Assembly: GCA_947569705.1 (NCBI GenBank)
Contig: CANOSP010000005.1
Span: forward strand, 40,133-104,132
Direction: 5' to 3'
Source of the DNA: an uncultured Erysipelotrichaceae bacterium
GTDB taxonomy: Bacteria; Bacillota_I; Bacilli_A; Erysipelotrichales; Erysipelotrichaceae
Length of the DNA: 64,000 nt
Each line of letters opens with the position of its first letter. The stretch's first letter is position 1. The notes below the pieces were generated by a model. The model saw nothing but the letters and a program-made list of their open reading frames with translations. It did not search any database and was not told where the DNA came from. This document shows, piece by piece, positions 26,350 through 35,711 of the stretch. Position numbers and translations under genes: made by a program.

Positions 26350-26823
26350 TTATCGTTTCTTTATCATGATATAATTTGTAAGAGATATTCCTTCTCGCAC
26401 TACTTCCTGCGCTTTCATAACCACATATCCTCTTTTTTCAAAAAAAGCCTTTGCTGTAAGTGAAGCTTGTGTCACAATATCCTCTTGAACAACTGCTTCT
26501 AATTCATTACAAATTGCTGTAGCGATACCTTTTCTCTGATAATTTGAATGAACATATAAACGATCAAGATACCCTGTCTGATCTATATCGCCAAACCCTA
26601 CTATAATATCATCAATCATCGCCACAATACTGTAATGCTTTTGAAATGACTGATTCCATTTGTTCCGATCTATCTGAGCGTTCGCCCAGACAGCTAATTG
26701 TTCTTTTGTATAATCTTTTGCATTAACGATATGCACAGTATTATAAAAAAGTTCTGCCGTTTCTTTGCCGTCTGCTTCTCGATACTCTCTGATCATAATC
26801 TCATAATTACTCTTTGACATCAT
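26350..26823 (-). CDS. GNAT family N-acetyltransferase (YafP-like)
   Basis: 157 residues with the GNAT core: IREYREADGKETAELF at the start, 'IVGFGDIDQTGYLDRLYVHS', and the acetyl-CoA loop NYQRKGIATAICNELE (~95). Substrate unknown. Its ATG overlaps the stop of the P-loop kinase gene upstream by 4 nt, so the two are coupled. Confidence 0.88.
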   Translation of the reverse strand: MMSKSNYEIMIREYREADGKETAELFYNTVHIVNAKDYTKEQLAVWANAQIDRNKWNQSFQKHYSIVAMIDDIIVGFGDIDQTGYLDRLYVHSNYQRKGIATAICNELEAVVQEDIVTQASLTAKAFFEKRGYVVMKAQEVVREGISLTNYIMIKKR

Positions 26824-27341
26824 AATTTCTCCAAATCAATGCTTGTTTCATATTCTTTATCAATCAGTATATATGACACATTATGTTTTTGAACAAATTC
26901 TAAATATCTCGCATTATCTTTTAAAACATTTGTAATCGTACATTGATCATCATCTAAGCGATTTTCTATGATCTTCGCAAACCTTTTTATATCTGCGAAA
27001 TTACTCTTAATATAATCTTCACTCATTACAAGACAGTAATATTTGATCTGTACAAGATATTCATCACTAAAATCGTTTTCCCAATCAAAAGGAATATAGC
27101 ACCCTTCAACGATAAGATTTTGCTTATTCTCTATGGCTGTTTTAATCATTTCACGAATAATGGGCCACATAAACTCTGTTAATTCAATATCATCTTCGAT
27201 TGTTAATTTTGTATAACCGCTGCGAATTAATCCCATTTTCAAATGATCTATTGATAGATATGGATAATGATACTTTTCAAGCAATTTTTGCGCAAGTGTC
27301 GTTTTCCCGGTGTGTGAAGCTCCCGTTATTAAAATAATCAT
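26820..27341 (-). CDS. P-loop kinase-like ATPase
   Basis: About 173 residues from ATG 27341, which follows AAAGGAAAA by 7 nt; an upstream in-frame ATG at 27410 has no ribosome site. Walker A GASHTGKTT lies at residues ~7-15. 'NLIVEGCYIPFDWENDF' resembles the acceptor-side segment of adenylate/shikimate-kinase-like small-molecule kinases. Coupled to a GNAT gene. The pairing suggests modification of small molecules such as nucleotides or antibiotics, but no substrate can be named. Confidence 0.75.
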   Translation of the reverse strand: MIILITGASHTGKTTLAQKLLEKYHYPYLSIDHLKMGLIRSGYTKLTIEDDIELTEFMWPIIREMIKTAIENKQNLIVEGCYIPFDWENDFSDEYLVQIKYYCLVMSEDYIKSNFADIKRFAKIIENRLDDDQCTITNVLKDNARYLEFVQKHNVSYILIDKEYETSIDLEKL

Positions 27342-27569
27342 TGAATTTTCCTTTCCTATGAAATATACTTTACGAATGATTTTATTATAGCACTCCTGTA
27401 TGAAAAACAAAATTCATTTTTTGTATCAGCCTTTCGTATATTAGAATTACATTTTGAGATATACCCATTGTCAGATCAAAAAACAAGATTTATAAAAAGA
27501 TGGAATCCCACACCCTTAAATGTTATAATTCTGTTTGTATAAAACTCTATGTTTTGAAAGGACTGAAAA

Positions 27570-28073
27570 ATGCTGTATTTAAAAGAAGTAAATTATGAAG
27601 ATATGGAAAAAGAGTATCTTTTTGTACGCGATATGCCTATCGATGAGAACGGTTTGACTAATAAATGGCACGGTATTTCATACGATGAATTTAAAGCAAA
27701 AGCAATACCGGAAATGATCGCATTCGCAAAAGGAGAAAATCTCCCCGATGGCTTTGTACCGGAAACATTTTTGTTTTTGTGGAATGATGATGAAATAGTA
27801 GGACAGTTTCGGATCCGTCATTACCTTTGTGAGTCCTTGCGTACAGGCGGGGGACATATCGGTTATTTTATTAAGAAAGAATTTCGTAAGCAAGGATATG
27901 GAAAAGAAGGACTGCGTCTTACCTTACAAATCGCAAAAACGATCATTCCCGAAGATGAAATATATTTGCGTGTAAATAAAGATAATCCCGCTTCACTGAA
28001 AGTGATGTTAAATAACGGCGGATATATTAAATACGAAGATGAATTAAAGTATTATGTAAGAATCAAAAAATAA
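27570..28073 (+). CDS. GNAT family N-acetyltransferase
   Basis: 167 residues. The GNAT acetyl-CoA site reads HIGYFIKKEFRKQGYGKEGL (~100-120), and the C-terminal strand-helix 'LRVNKDNPASLKVMLNNGGY' is typical of RimJ/YkkB-type members. GAAAGGA precedes the ATG. Eleven bases separate it from rarA, so they probably share a transcript. Confidence 0.88.
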   Translation: MLYLKEVNYEDMEKEYLFVRDMPIDENGLTNKWHGISYDEFKAKAIPEMIAFAKGENLPDGFVPETFLFLWNDDEIVGQFRIRHYLCESLRTGGGHIGYFIKKEFRKQGYGKEGLRLTLQIAKTIIPEDEIYLRVNKDNPASLKVMLNNGGYIKYEDELKYYVRIKK

Positions 28074-28084
28074 AGGAGACTGTT

Positions 28085-29350
28085 ATGCGAGAACCGTTGG
28101 CTTTCAGAATGCGCCCACAGACAATCAATGAAGTAATCGGACAACAACACTTACTGGCTAAAGGCAAAGTTATTCGTCGCTGTATTGAAGAAAAAGCTGT
28201 TTGTTCGATGATCTTTTACGGTCCGCCGGGTACCGGTAAAACCACCTTGGCAGGAGTCATTGCCAATGAGCTGCATATTCCCTATCGGTTATTCAATGCG
28301 GTCAGCGGCAATAAAAAGGATTTAGATACTATATTTGAGGAAGCGAAATACTATGACGGTTTAATCCTGATTATTGATGAAGTACATCGTTTAAATAAAG
28401 ATAAGCAGGATTTATTACTGCCGCATGTTGAAAACGGCTCAATTACCTTAATCGGAGCGACTACCTCCAATCCGCTTCATGCGATCAATCCGGCTATTCG
28501 TTCTCGCTGTCACTTGTTTGAAATTAAAAAGTTGAATCAAGATGATATAAAAAAAGCGCTTTGTTATGCGATGGAAAGTAAGCGAGGCTTGAACAATCAG
28601 GTGGAAATTGAAGAAGCTGCGCTGAACTATATTGCCGGCTGCTGTAACGGTGATCTGCGCTTTGCGTTAAATGTTTTGGAAATCTGCGCATTGGCATGTG
28701 AAAATAAAATCATTGATCAACAGTTGGTCATTCAATATGCACAGGTTCAAAACAAAAGCATGGATAAAGACGGTGACGGCTACTATGATGTGCTGAGTGC
28801 ATTTCAAAAATCAATCCGCGGCAGTGATGTCGATGCGGCGTTATACTATTTGGGCGTTATGATTCAAGCAAACGATATGGATTCCATAGAAAGAAGACTG
28901 CTTGTATGTGCTTATGAGGATATTGGCTTAGGAAATCCGGCTGCGCTTGCCCGCTGTACACAAGCGATTGATGCCGCAAAGCGAATCGGCTTTCCGGAAG
29001 CGCGCATTCCTTTAAGTGTTGCCGTGATTGATCTGTGTCTGTCACCGAAAAGCAAATCAGCGGAATCCGCTATTGATAATGTTCTGCGTGAGTTAAACCG
29101 ACATCCGTATGAGGTACCTGCCTATTTACGCTATACACCGGTCGGAATGGATCAAGATGAAGTTTATGACTATCTGCGCAGTGATTTATGGAGTCAAATT
29201 CAATATTTACCGGACTTTTTAAAAGATGTTCATTTTTATGAGCCGCAGACAAACAGCGCTTATGAGAAAGTTTTGGCAGATAATTACCGCAAGCTTGCCG
29301 CGATCCAACGCTCTAATGATTTAAAGAAGTTGAAAAAAGGAAAGAAATAA
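28085..29350 (+). CDS. rarA: Replication-associated recombination protein A (AAA ATPase)
   Basis: 421 residues, full-length RarA/MgsA/WRNIP1 family: a clamp-loader-like AAA+ ATPase acting at stalled replication forks. Walker A GPPGTGKTT (~47), Walker B LILIIDEVHR (~95), sensor 1 IGATTSNP, arginine finger region AIRSRCHLFE, and the C-terminal tetramerisation domain (SAFQKSIRGSDVDAALYYLG) are intact. AAGGAG precedes the ATG. Confidence 0.95.
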   Translation: MREPLAFRMRPQTINEVIGQQHLLAKGKVIRRCIEEKAVCSMIFYGPPGTGKTTLAGVIANELHIPYRLFNAVSGNKKDLDTIFEEAKYYDGLILIIDEVHRLNKDKQDLLLPHVENGSITLIGATTSNPLHAINPAIRSRCHLFEIKKLNQDDIKKALCYAMESKRGLNNQVEIEEAALNYIAGCCNGDLRFALNVLEICALACENKIIDQQLVIQYAQVQNKSMDKDGDGYYDVLSAFQKSIRGSDVDAALYYLGVMIQANDMDSIERRLLVCAYEDIGLGNPAALARCTQAIDAAKRIGFPEARIPLSVAVIDLCLSPKSKSAESAIDNVLRELNRHPYEVPAYLRYTPVGMDQDEVYDYLRSDLWSQIQYLPDFLKDVHFYEPQTNSAYEKVLADNYRKLAAIQRSNDLKKLKKGKK

Positions 29351-29414
29351 CACCGGCAAGGCTAAGAAATTGATAAACAAAATGAAATATTTCTTTAAAT
29401 ACTAATCAAAACAA

Positions 29415-29452
29415 AGACACCGTGTGAGGCAGAAATACTTTTCTCGGTGTCT
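29415..29452. terminator. Hairpin after rarA
   Basis: AGACACCG/CGGTGTCT inverted repeat with a following ATTTTAAT; it separates rarA from the convergent AbiE operon. Confidence 0.55.
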
Positions 29453-29556
29453 ATTTTAATCTTTATAATGAATACGACTGCACATTGAAATGATATTTCA
29501 GACTATGACTTCCAATAGTTTTCATTTTTAAAACATGAATTATCTCTTTGATGTTT

Positions 29557-30380
29557 TCAATATTTGAGCAGCTTTGAAATTTCCGAAATAATATGATCAA
29601 ACTCAATTTCTTTTGCATAAGCAAACTGCTTACGGTATTTATCCCACATATTACGAAGCTCTTTGCTTTCCGATATATTTTCAATAATACTGTCTGTTCT
29701 GTTTATCTGTTTTAATGTACCGCGAGCCAGTGATGTAGCCGACAATGCTTCAAGAAGTAACCTTTTATCAAATTTTTGTGTTGTTGCAAGAATATAAACA
29801 TCATAAAAATCTCTCGGTCTCGTATTAAAAACAGTACGACGATGGATTGTTTCTATCTTTTCAGCCATAACAGTTTCAATATTATATGTCAATAAGTCAA
29901 AAGACTTATTATTGAAAATTTCAAAAAAAGTGAAGGTGACAGGGGTAGGGGTAATCACATCGCCGGTTGAAATATCGACAGAAAGCGGTACTAAAATTGT
30001 ATCGTATCGCGCATTCAACATAACACGATAACCACCGTAAACATCATTATCGCGGATAGATAATAAACCCACATATGAGAAATTAACATTATCGGCACAA
30101 TCAATATCGCAGATTTCTTGTATACTCTCTCAATTATTTCAGGAGTTAGCGGCATATTTTTCAGCGTTGCATCCAAATCCATCGTCGCCCGACTATCCAA
30201 TCCGACAATGGCTGCGACAAGCATTCCGCCTTTAAGAACAAATTTATTTTTATATTCCGATTGTGATAAACGCACAAGAAATCGTTCAAACATATAATTT
30301 TGAAGAACAACTTGGGCAGGTATATTTTTATTTTTAGCAATGTTACGAAGTTTAGCTTTCAGACTCATTGCATTGCTCAT
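29557..30380 (-). pseudogene. AbiEii nucleotidyltransferase toxin, broken by a 2-bp insertion
   Basis: The 5' part (30380 to ~30131) encodes the start of AbiEii: 'NKFVLKGGMLVAAIVGLDSR' and TMDLDATLKNMPLTPEIIE (nucleotidyltransferase GG and DLD motifs). At a GAGAGAG tract (30125-30131) the frame is lost. In the shifted frame the protein resumes as ESIQEICDIDCADNVNFSYV, then GLLSIRDNDVYGGYRVMLNA and the rest to 29557. One GA unit too many explains the shift. The start overlaps the antitoxin stop by 4 nt. Family role: transfers nucleotides to tRNA and causes bacteriostasis in phage defence. This copy is off unless slippage restores the frame. Confidence 0.85.
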
Positions 30381-30970
30381 AAAAGCACCTCTAAATATTT
30401 TCTGACAACACCTGCAATTTTCATTTTCTTTGCATAACTGTTCAGTAAATTCAAATTTTTATTTGGACTGGCTACATACATTTTTAATGCTGACAAAAAG
30501 GTCTCGCTTCCGATATTGTTGCGGCTGCGAATCACATCACACAGAGTCCGTTCCAAATCATAAGCAGTCACTTCATTGCCGAATTGAGTGTACATTTTAG
30601 TTTTTCCCAATTCAAATAATTCAGATTTTATATAGTAGATTTTACAATCTTGCCTGATTGCGCCGGACGGAACTTTATTTGACGGTGCTGTCAGCGAATA
30701 TTCAAACGGTACGCGATCGGAAATACCGTGAAGAAAAAGTGCAGTTTCATGCGAAAAAATCAATTGCTTAGAACGAAGCGCTATGGAAACAAGTTCATCT
30801 TGTATATCATTTTCAAGAATATATTGTCCTCGCATTACTCTCTGTATTTTATTTTCCTTGCATAGATTGGAAAGTACAGCACGAGAAATGCCGACAGAAG
30901 CTGCTGTTTTATTATCTATAATACCGCCGTTTGTTGCGGAAATCTTTTTCATTTCATAAATGTAATCCAT
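30377..30970 (-). CDS. AbiEi antitoxin / transcriptional autorepressor
   Basis: 197 residues. N-terminal winged helix (IDNKTAASVGISRAVLSNLC, then IQRVMRGQYIL), followed by the AbiEi antitoxin domain ('FSHETALFLHGISDRVPFEY', 'YDLERTLCDVIRSRNN'). In characterised type IV systems it represses its own promoter and counteracts AbiEii. It is intact and keeps its promoter and operator, while the toxin gene downstream (4-nt overlap) is frameshifted. Confidence 0.9.
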   Translation of the reverse strand: MDYIYEMKKISATNGGIIDNKTAASVGISRAVLSNLCKENKIQRVMRGQYILENDIQDELVSIALRSKQLIFSHETALFLHGISDRVPFEYSLTAPSNKVPSGAIRQDCKIYYIKSELFELGKTKMYTQFGNEVTAYDLERTLCDVIRSRNNIGSETFLSALKMYVASPNKNLNLLNSYAKKMKIAGVVRKYLEVLL

Positions 30971-31000
30971 AGTGCTGCTCCTTTCAATATATGTACTAAT

Positions 31001-31069
31001 ATCATACGTAGGATATTGTCGGATGTCAATACAAATATCAAAATATCGAATCTAATATTTTGATATTTG
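31001..31069 (-). promoter_or_regulatory. AbiE promoter with perfect 15-bp inverted-repeat operator
   Basis: On the minus strand TTGACA (31024-31029), 17 bp, TATGAT (31001-31006). Immediately upstream are CAAATATCAAAATAT (31032-31046) and ATATTTTGATATTTG (31055-31069), a perfect inverted repeat with an 8-nt spacer, placed as expected for AbiEi autorepression. Confidence 0.75.
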
Positions 31070-31120
31070 TCAATTCGTTATTCCTATAAGAAAATACGCA
31101 TGTTCCATGATTCTGATACA

Positions 31121-31138
31121 AAAAAAGCCCATACGGGC
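31121..31138 (-). terminator. Terminator after the GNAT gene at 31145
   Basis: GCCC-GTAT-GGGCTTTTTT on the minus strand. Confidence 0.65.
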
Positions 31139-31144
31139 AAGCAT

Positions 31145-31582
31145 TTAGAAATATTTAATATAGTGATTCATCGATCTTCTTGTTTCAAAGCCATGCTTAA
31201 TAAATAATTCATGTGCCTTTTCACGATCTAAGTCAAGCGCTAAGCGGATTCCCTTATAACCGAATTTCTTCGCTCTTGATTCAAATGCCTCGTACAATGC
31301 GTTGCCGATTGCTTCACCGTCTTCAAGATCTTCCTTCACACAGAAACAAACTGTGTTTAATAAGTTATCCGCATAAAGTGTTTCATACGGCGCACCGTGT
31401 GCATAAGCAACCACATGACCATCCTTTTCCGCAGCCAATAAAATATCATTACCGGCTTCTAAAATAGCGATAATCTTGTTATACACCTTGTCCTTCTCAT
31501 AAGCATATCCCAATTCTGTATTCAGATCATAAATATCCTCATAGTCCTGTGTCGCAATAATTCTTATCACTGCATTACTCAT
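31145..31582 (-). CDS. GNAT family N-acetyltransferase
   Basis: 145 residues: 'IRIIATQDYEDIYDLNTELG', central strands 'LLAAEKDGHVVAYAHGAPYE', an acetyl-CoA loop without the classic RxxGxG (EDGEAIGNALYEAFE), and 'AHELFIKHGFETRRSMNHYI'. Single gene with its own terminator. The 310-bp gap upstream (31583-31895) shows no gene, only AT-rich sequence. Confidence 0.82.
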   Translation of the reverse strand: MSNAVIRIIATQDYEDIYDLNTELGYAYEKDKVYNKIIAILEAGNDILLAAEKDGHVVAYAHGAPYETLYADNLLNTVCFCVKEDLEDGEAIGNALYEAFESRAKKFGYKGIRLALDLDREKAHELFIKHGFETRRSMNHYIKYF

Positions 31583-31895
31583 TTTACTTCCTTCTTTCCT
31601 AACTGACTTACCATATGTTTATGATGTAAAAAAACATAAACCTGTACTATTGTACCATATTTTTTATAAAATGCACGCTAAAATATGCCTATAACTGTAT
31701 ATTTCCCGATGTAAGCGGTTTTATACAGCATTTTCCTTTAAATTACGAATACAAACAGGTAATTCTACCTGAAAAAAGACTGCTCACAAACATAACATTC
31801 AGAACCATCAATAAGGAAAACATTCATAAAGTTATAAACTTCAAATAAAGTAAAAGGCACGACTCTCGTTTCAGAATCGCACCCTTGTATCATAC

Positions 31896-33476
31896 TTATT
31901 TTTTAATAATACTTTCGTTCCAATTTTCATTCGGAGCGATTTCCAACAGGTCGCAAACTGTTGCGGCTACGTTGGATAAGCCGAGATTATCATCCTGCTT
32001 TAATTCAACATCGGCACCGTACACAATAAACGGAACCTTATTTAATGTATGGGAAGTTTTAGCCTTGATCGGCGCATCTGCCTTTTTCGCTTTTTCATAC
32101 ATTTCATCAGCGTTACCGTGATCGGCTGTCACAATTAAGATACCGTTTACCGAATCAACTGCCTTAATGATGCGAGCCAGCTGGAGATCAACCGATTCAA
32201 CACCGATTACGGTTGCTTCAAAGTTACCGGTATGACCGACCATATCACCGTTCGGATAGTTCGTTCGTAAGAAGTCATAGCTTCCGGAAGTAATCGCTGC
32301 ACATAATACATCGGTGATTTCAGCGGATTTCATCCAAGGACGCTGTTCAAACGGAACAACATCGGATTTAATTTCCACAAAATCCTCTAATGCCTCGTTG
32401 AATTTCTCGGAACGATTTCCGTTCCAGAAATAAGTCACATGCCCGTACTTCTGCGTTTCGGAAATCGCATACTGACGAATGTTGTGCTTTACGAGTTCCT
32501 CTGATAATGTATATTTGATCTTCGGCGGGAATGCCAAGAAGTTATGCGGAATATTCAAATCTGCGTCATACTGAAGCATACCGGCATACATCACATCCGG
32601 TTTGCGTACACGATCAAACTTGTCAAAGCTTTCATCACCGTCAAAAGCCAATGAGATTTCCTGCGCACGATCGCCGCGGAAGTTAAACAGAATTACACTG
32701 TCACCGTCATGTATCGCACCGACCGGCTGACCATCTTTCGCAATAACGAACGGCGGCAAATCCTGATCCACAGCCTGAAGCTCATTACGATAAGTCTCAA
32801 TCGCTTCCTTAGCACTCGCAAAAGTACGACCTTCTCCTAATACATGCGTTTTCCAGCCTTTTTCAACCATTGCCCAGTTCGCTTCATAACGATCCATCGT
32901 AATGCACATACGACCGCCGCCGCTGGCAATACATGCATGGAAGTTATCATCATTGCATTCTGCGATAAATGCTTCAATATCATCTACATAAGTCAATGCA
33001 CTTGTTTCGGGAACATCACGTCCGTCCAATAATGCATGAATGCGGACTTCTTTCACACCCTCTTGCTTTGCCTGTGCAATCAAAGCCTTTAAATGCTTGA
33101 TATGAGAATGCACGTTACCGTCACTCAACAAGCCTAAGAAGTGCATAACACCCTTATCCTTGCAGTTTTCAACCAACGCCTTCCAAGTAGAAGACGTAAA
33201 AATATCACCGGACTCAATAGACTCATTCACAAGCTTCGCTCCTTGAGAATAAATCTGTCCGCAGCCAAGTGCATTATGACCTACCTCGCTGTTACCCATA
33301 TCGCCGTCACTCGGCAATCCTACAGCCAAGCCGTGCGCTTTAATTTCAGTGTGAGGGCAGTTTTCCCACAAATGATCTAATGTTGGTTTATATGCGTGTT
33401 TAACGGCATTTCCGAATTCTGATTCATTGATGCCGACACCGTCCATAACCACTAATACAACAGGTCTTTTACTCAT
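31896..33476 (-). CDS. gpmI: 2,3-bisphosphoglycerate-independent phosphoglycerate mutase
   Basis: 526 residues, full length; interconverts 3- and 2-phosphoglycerate in glycolysis. Mn-dependent alkaline phosphatase fold: VVLVVMDGVGIN, catalytic Ser63 in GDMGNSEVGHN, then 'HALLDGRDVPETSALTYVDD', FNFRGDRAQEI and TADHGNADEM (metal ligands). GGAGG precedes the ATG. It stands alone, apart from the usual gap-pgk-tpi-gpmI cluster. Confidence 0.97.
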   Translation of the reverse strand: MSKRPVVLVVMDGVGINESEFGNAVKHAYKPTLDHLWENCPHTEIKAHGLAVGLPSDGDMGNSEVGHNALGCGQIYSQGAKLVNESIESGDIFTSSTWKALVENCKDKGVMHFLGLLSDGNVHSHIKHLKALIAQAKQEGVKEVRIHALLDGRDVPETSALTYVDDIEAFIAECNDDNFHACIASGGGRMCITMDRYEANWAMVEKGWKTHVLGEGRTFASAKEAIETYRNELQAVDQDLPPFVIAKDGQPVGAIHDGDSVILFNFRGDRAQEISLAFDGDESFDKFDRVRKPDVMYAGMLQYDADLNIPHNFLAFPPKIKYTLSEELVKHNIRQYAISETQKYGHVTYFWNGNRSEKFNEALEDFVEIKSDVVPFEQRPWMKSAEITDVLCAAITSGSYDFLRTNYPNGDMVGHTGNFEATVIGVESVDLQLARIIKAVDSVNGILIVTADHGNADEMYEKAKKADAPIKAKTSHTLNKVPFIVYGADVELKQDDNLGLSNVAATVCDLLEIAPNENWNESIIKK

Positions 33477-33628
33477 AACCTTAATCCTCCTATGTTCGTG
33501 GTTATTATAGCACGTTTTATGATATGTGAAAAGTCAGATAAGCTTCAAAAGACGTTTTATCGATTCAAAAAAGCACGATATAACCATTGAGAAAAGAGTG
33601 ACTCCCTGAAACTTGAATAAGCACACTT

Positions 33629-34246
33629 CTAGCCTAGGCGAAGTAATGCCAAAATCATCAATAAGCAGCCGCTGAGCCAAGAGACATCACCGGAAAAGCG
33701 GTACATAAGCCGTTTCCCGAGCGCACTGCCGACAACAATCAGCACAACGCCGAAGCCAAAGCTGCATCCCAGCAACACGGTGAAATTCACCACACCGATG
33801 CCGTAAGCCAAGCCGCTGGCCAAAGAATCAAGTGACAGCGCAATTCCCAAATAAAGCGCCTCACTGATACTCAATTCTTTAGAATGATCCTGATCGGCTT
33901 CGGTTTCATCAAGAAAAATATCAATGACAAAGGAAATTCCCTTCATTTTAATAATCAGCGGTTTATGCTTCTGTTTTTTGACACAGCGCTTCACCTGTGC
34001 CTGAAACAAATGAGTAAGTCCCAATCCCGTCAAAATCAAAAAGCTGATCCATCGTCCGATCTGCGGTGACAAAAATGAAGAAAAGCTTTTCGCCAAAGCG
34101 ATCGAAACACCGAGCAGTGATGTACCGCAAAAGGCGATAATCAAGGTTGCTTTCCATGAAATGTCAATGCGCTCCGCGCCGTACGCAACACTCATAAAAA
34201 AACTGTCACAGCAAGTTGCACAGATCAGCAGCAGCATATCAACCAT
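33629..34246 (-). CDS. YtaF/MntP-like membrane protein
   Basis: 205 residues, about six TM helices in two inverted halves, each with an intramembrane Asp-Ser motif (CCDSFFMSVAYG near the start and SLDSLASGLAYGIG in the second half). This matches YtaF, a sporulation-associated relative of the MntP manganese exporter. GGTGAG precedes ATG 34246 by 5 nt; ATGs at 34258 and 34270 lack spacing. It may move divalent cations. Presence of ytaF alone does not prove sporulation. Confidence 0.8.
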   Translation of the reverse strand: MVDMLLLICATCCDSFFMSVAYGAERIDISWKATLIIAFCGTSLLGVSIALAKSFSSFLSPQIGRWISFLILTGLGLTHLFQAQVKRCVKKQKHKPLIIKMKGISFVIDIFLDETEADQDHSKELSISEALYLGIALSLDSLASGLAYGIGVVNFTVLLGCSFGFGVVLIVVGSALGKRLMYRFSGDVSWLSGCLLMILALLRLG

Positions 34247-34324
34247 AGCCTCACCCATCCTTTGTCTCATTTTATGATGGATCTACCTAAGCGCTATGGG
34301 CGAAACTCATCGTTTTTACAAAGC

Positions 34325-34352
34325 ATTAAAAAACAGCATTCAAACGAACACT
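34325..34352 (-). terminator. Terminator after the 34356 gene
   Basis: Imperfect hairpin AGCAGTGTTCG...TGAATGCTG followed by TTTTTT on the minus strand. Confidence 0.5.
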
Positions 34353-34355
34353 GCT

Positions 34356-34910
34356 TTAAGAACTCATCGATAACACATTCTTTGATTCCTCATGATGATT
34401 TTGTGAAACATAGTTAAGAATCGCTTTTTTAATCGTATAAAAGACTTTATCCAATACGCCCATATCCAAGGAATCAATAAACAGCTGTATAATATAATCA
34501 CCGGTAAATACAGAATCATCTTGATCAAACAGTAACAACAATACAGTAAGCGCCGCATGTTCTTGAAAAAATGCCCTGTCCTCTTCCATCAAAGCCTGTA
34601 CTTGTTCACTTTCTTGTAATTGCGTTAATAAATCTTGCGGTATTTCCGCAAAACCCTGTTTATAATAAATCCGTTTGCCTTTAGAAACCAACTGATAACG
34701 CTCCGTAAAATCCTGAATTCTTCGCTTCATCGGCAATCGCCAATCCTCAAACGGATCGATTTCACCGTTGCGATTCACATCCTTGAAAGCATATCCGTCT
34801 TCTACCAATATGCGAATTCCGCTGTTGGGATGATAGCTTAAATCTTTTCCTTTCTGATTATAAATGCGCCAACGCTTTGCCTCATATTTTAGTTTCCATC
34901 GATTTGACAT
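34356..34910 (-). CDS. Unknown protein with a GH3-leader-like DxNxNGxIDxxEDW motif
   Basis: 184 residues from ATG 34910 (AAAGGAA 8 nt upstream). Residues ~35-65 read FKDVNRNGEIDPFEDWRLPM, the calcium-loop-like stretch typical of the N-terminus of many Bacillota family 3 glycoside hydrolases. No catalytic domain follows; instead there are ~120 largely helical residues (DLLTQLQESEQVQALMEEDR) with no recognisable enzyme motif and no signal peptide. Single gene with a terminator. Function unknown; it may be a detached regulatory piece of a GH3-type protein. Confidence 0.65.
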   Translation of the reverse strand: MSNRWKLKYEAKRWRIYNQKGKDLSYHPNSGIRILVEDGYAFKDVNRNGEIDPFEDWRLPMKRRIQDFTERYQLVSKGKRIYYKQGFAEIPQDLLTQLQESEQVQALMEEDRAFFQEHAALTVLLLLFDQDDSVFTGDYIIQLFIDSLDMGVLDKVFYTIKKAILNYVSQNHHEESKNVLSMSS

Positions 34911-35113
34911 ATCAACATTCCTTTCAAAATACACTATGATTAAGATACTTCCAGTATAACAGTGAAATTCGTTTGTACTGTCTTTTGTTTATGTGAAATT
35001 GCGTAAAAAAGCAAACTGTTCTGCTGTAACCAATGAAAAAGCGCTGATTCAATGAAATATTTTCAGGACTGATCAAAGTAACTTTTTTCTTATACAGAAT
35101 CAAATAAAAGGCA

Positions 35114-35142
35114 TTGACATTTCATAAAGCAATGCTTACAAT
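35114..35142 (+). promoter_or_regulatory. Promoter of the EIIA-Glc gene
   Basis: TTGACA (35114-35119), 17-bp spacer, TACAAT (35137-35142), 60 nt before the start codon. Confidence 0.7.
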
Positions 35143-35202
35143 GATGTTGCTGTATATGACCAATCAGCTTTATATCCGAGTATGAATAAGGAGGCACTTG
35201 CC

Positions 35203-35670
35203 ATGTTTTCATTCTTTAAGCCAAAAAGCGAACAGCTGTATGCACCGATCGACGGAAAAGTCATCTCCTTAGATGATGTCGATGATCCGATTTTTTCTAA
35301 ACGTAAAATGGGCGACGGTGTGGCAATCATCGCAAGCGGTCACACGGTCTATGCACCGGCAGACGGTGAAATTGCAGTAACGATAGAGCGAAAACATGCA
35401 TTCGGCATGATCTTAGATAACGAGATGGAATTGATTGTACATGTCGGTATTAATTTAGAGGCTTCTAAAGGCAATGACTTTGAAATGCTCGTTAAGGAAC
35501 ATGAACATGTGAAAAAGGGGACGCCGATCATTAAAATTCATTCTGTCGCTGCCGAACAGGAATTAATCACACCTGTCATTATAACTAATTCTCATTGCTT
35601 TTCGATTCTGAACAATCATATCGGAGAAGATGTTAAGGCAAAGGAAAGTATTTTGATTGAATATCGATGA
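35203..35670 (+). CDS. crr: PTS glucose-type EIIA protein
   Basis: 155 residues from ATG 35203, which follows AAGGAGG by 8 nt. A stand-alone EIIA-Glc domain: 'LYAPIDGKVISLDDVDDPIF', His65 (ERKHAFGMIL) and phospho-acceptor His80 (LIVHVGINLE), VKKGTPIIKI near the end. HPr(His-P) donates the phosphate, and it passes to membrane EIIB partners not present in the window. As a single-domain cytoplasmic protein it can serve several permeases and may also regulate by protein contact. Confidence 0.93.
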   Translation: MFSFFKPKSEQLYAPIDGKVISLDDVDDPIFSKRKMGDGVAIIASGHTVYAPADGEIAVTIERKHAFGMILDNEMELIVHVGINLEASKGNDFEMLVKEHEHVKKGTPIIKIHSVAAEQELITPVIITNSHCFSILNNHIGEDVKAKESILIEYR

Positions 35671-35711
35671 TTCATATCAATGATTCATACAAGGAAAAGT
35701 AAAGTTGACAA

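Noticed and set aside
33629..34246. ytaF as proof of a sporulating organism
   Set aside because: YtaF/MntP-like proteins also occur in non-sporulating bacteria; no other sporulation genes appear here.
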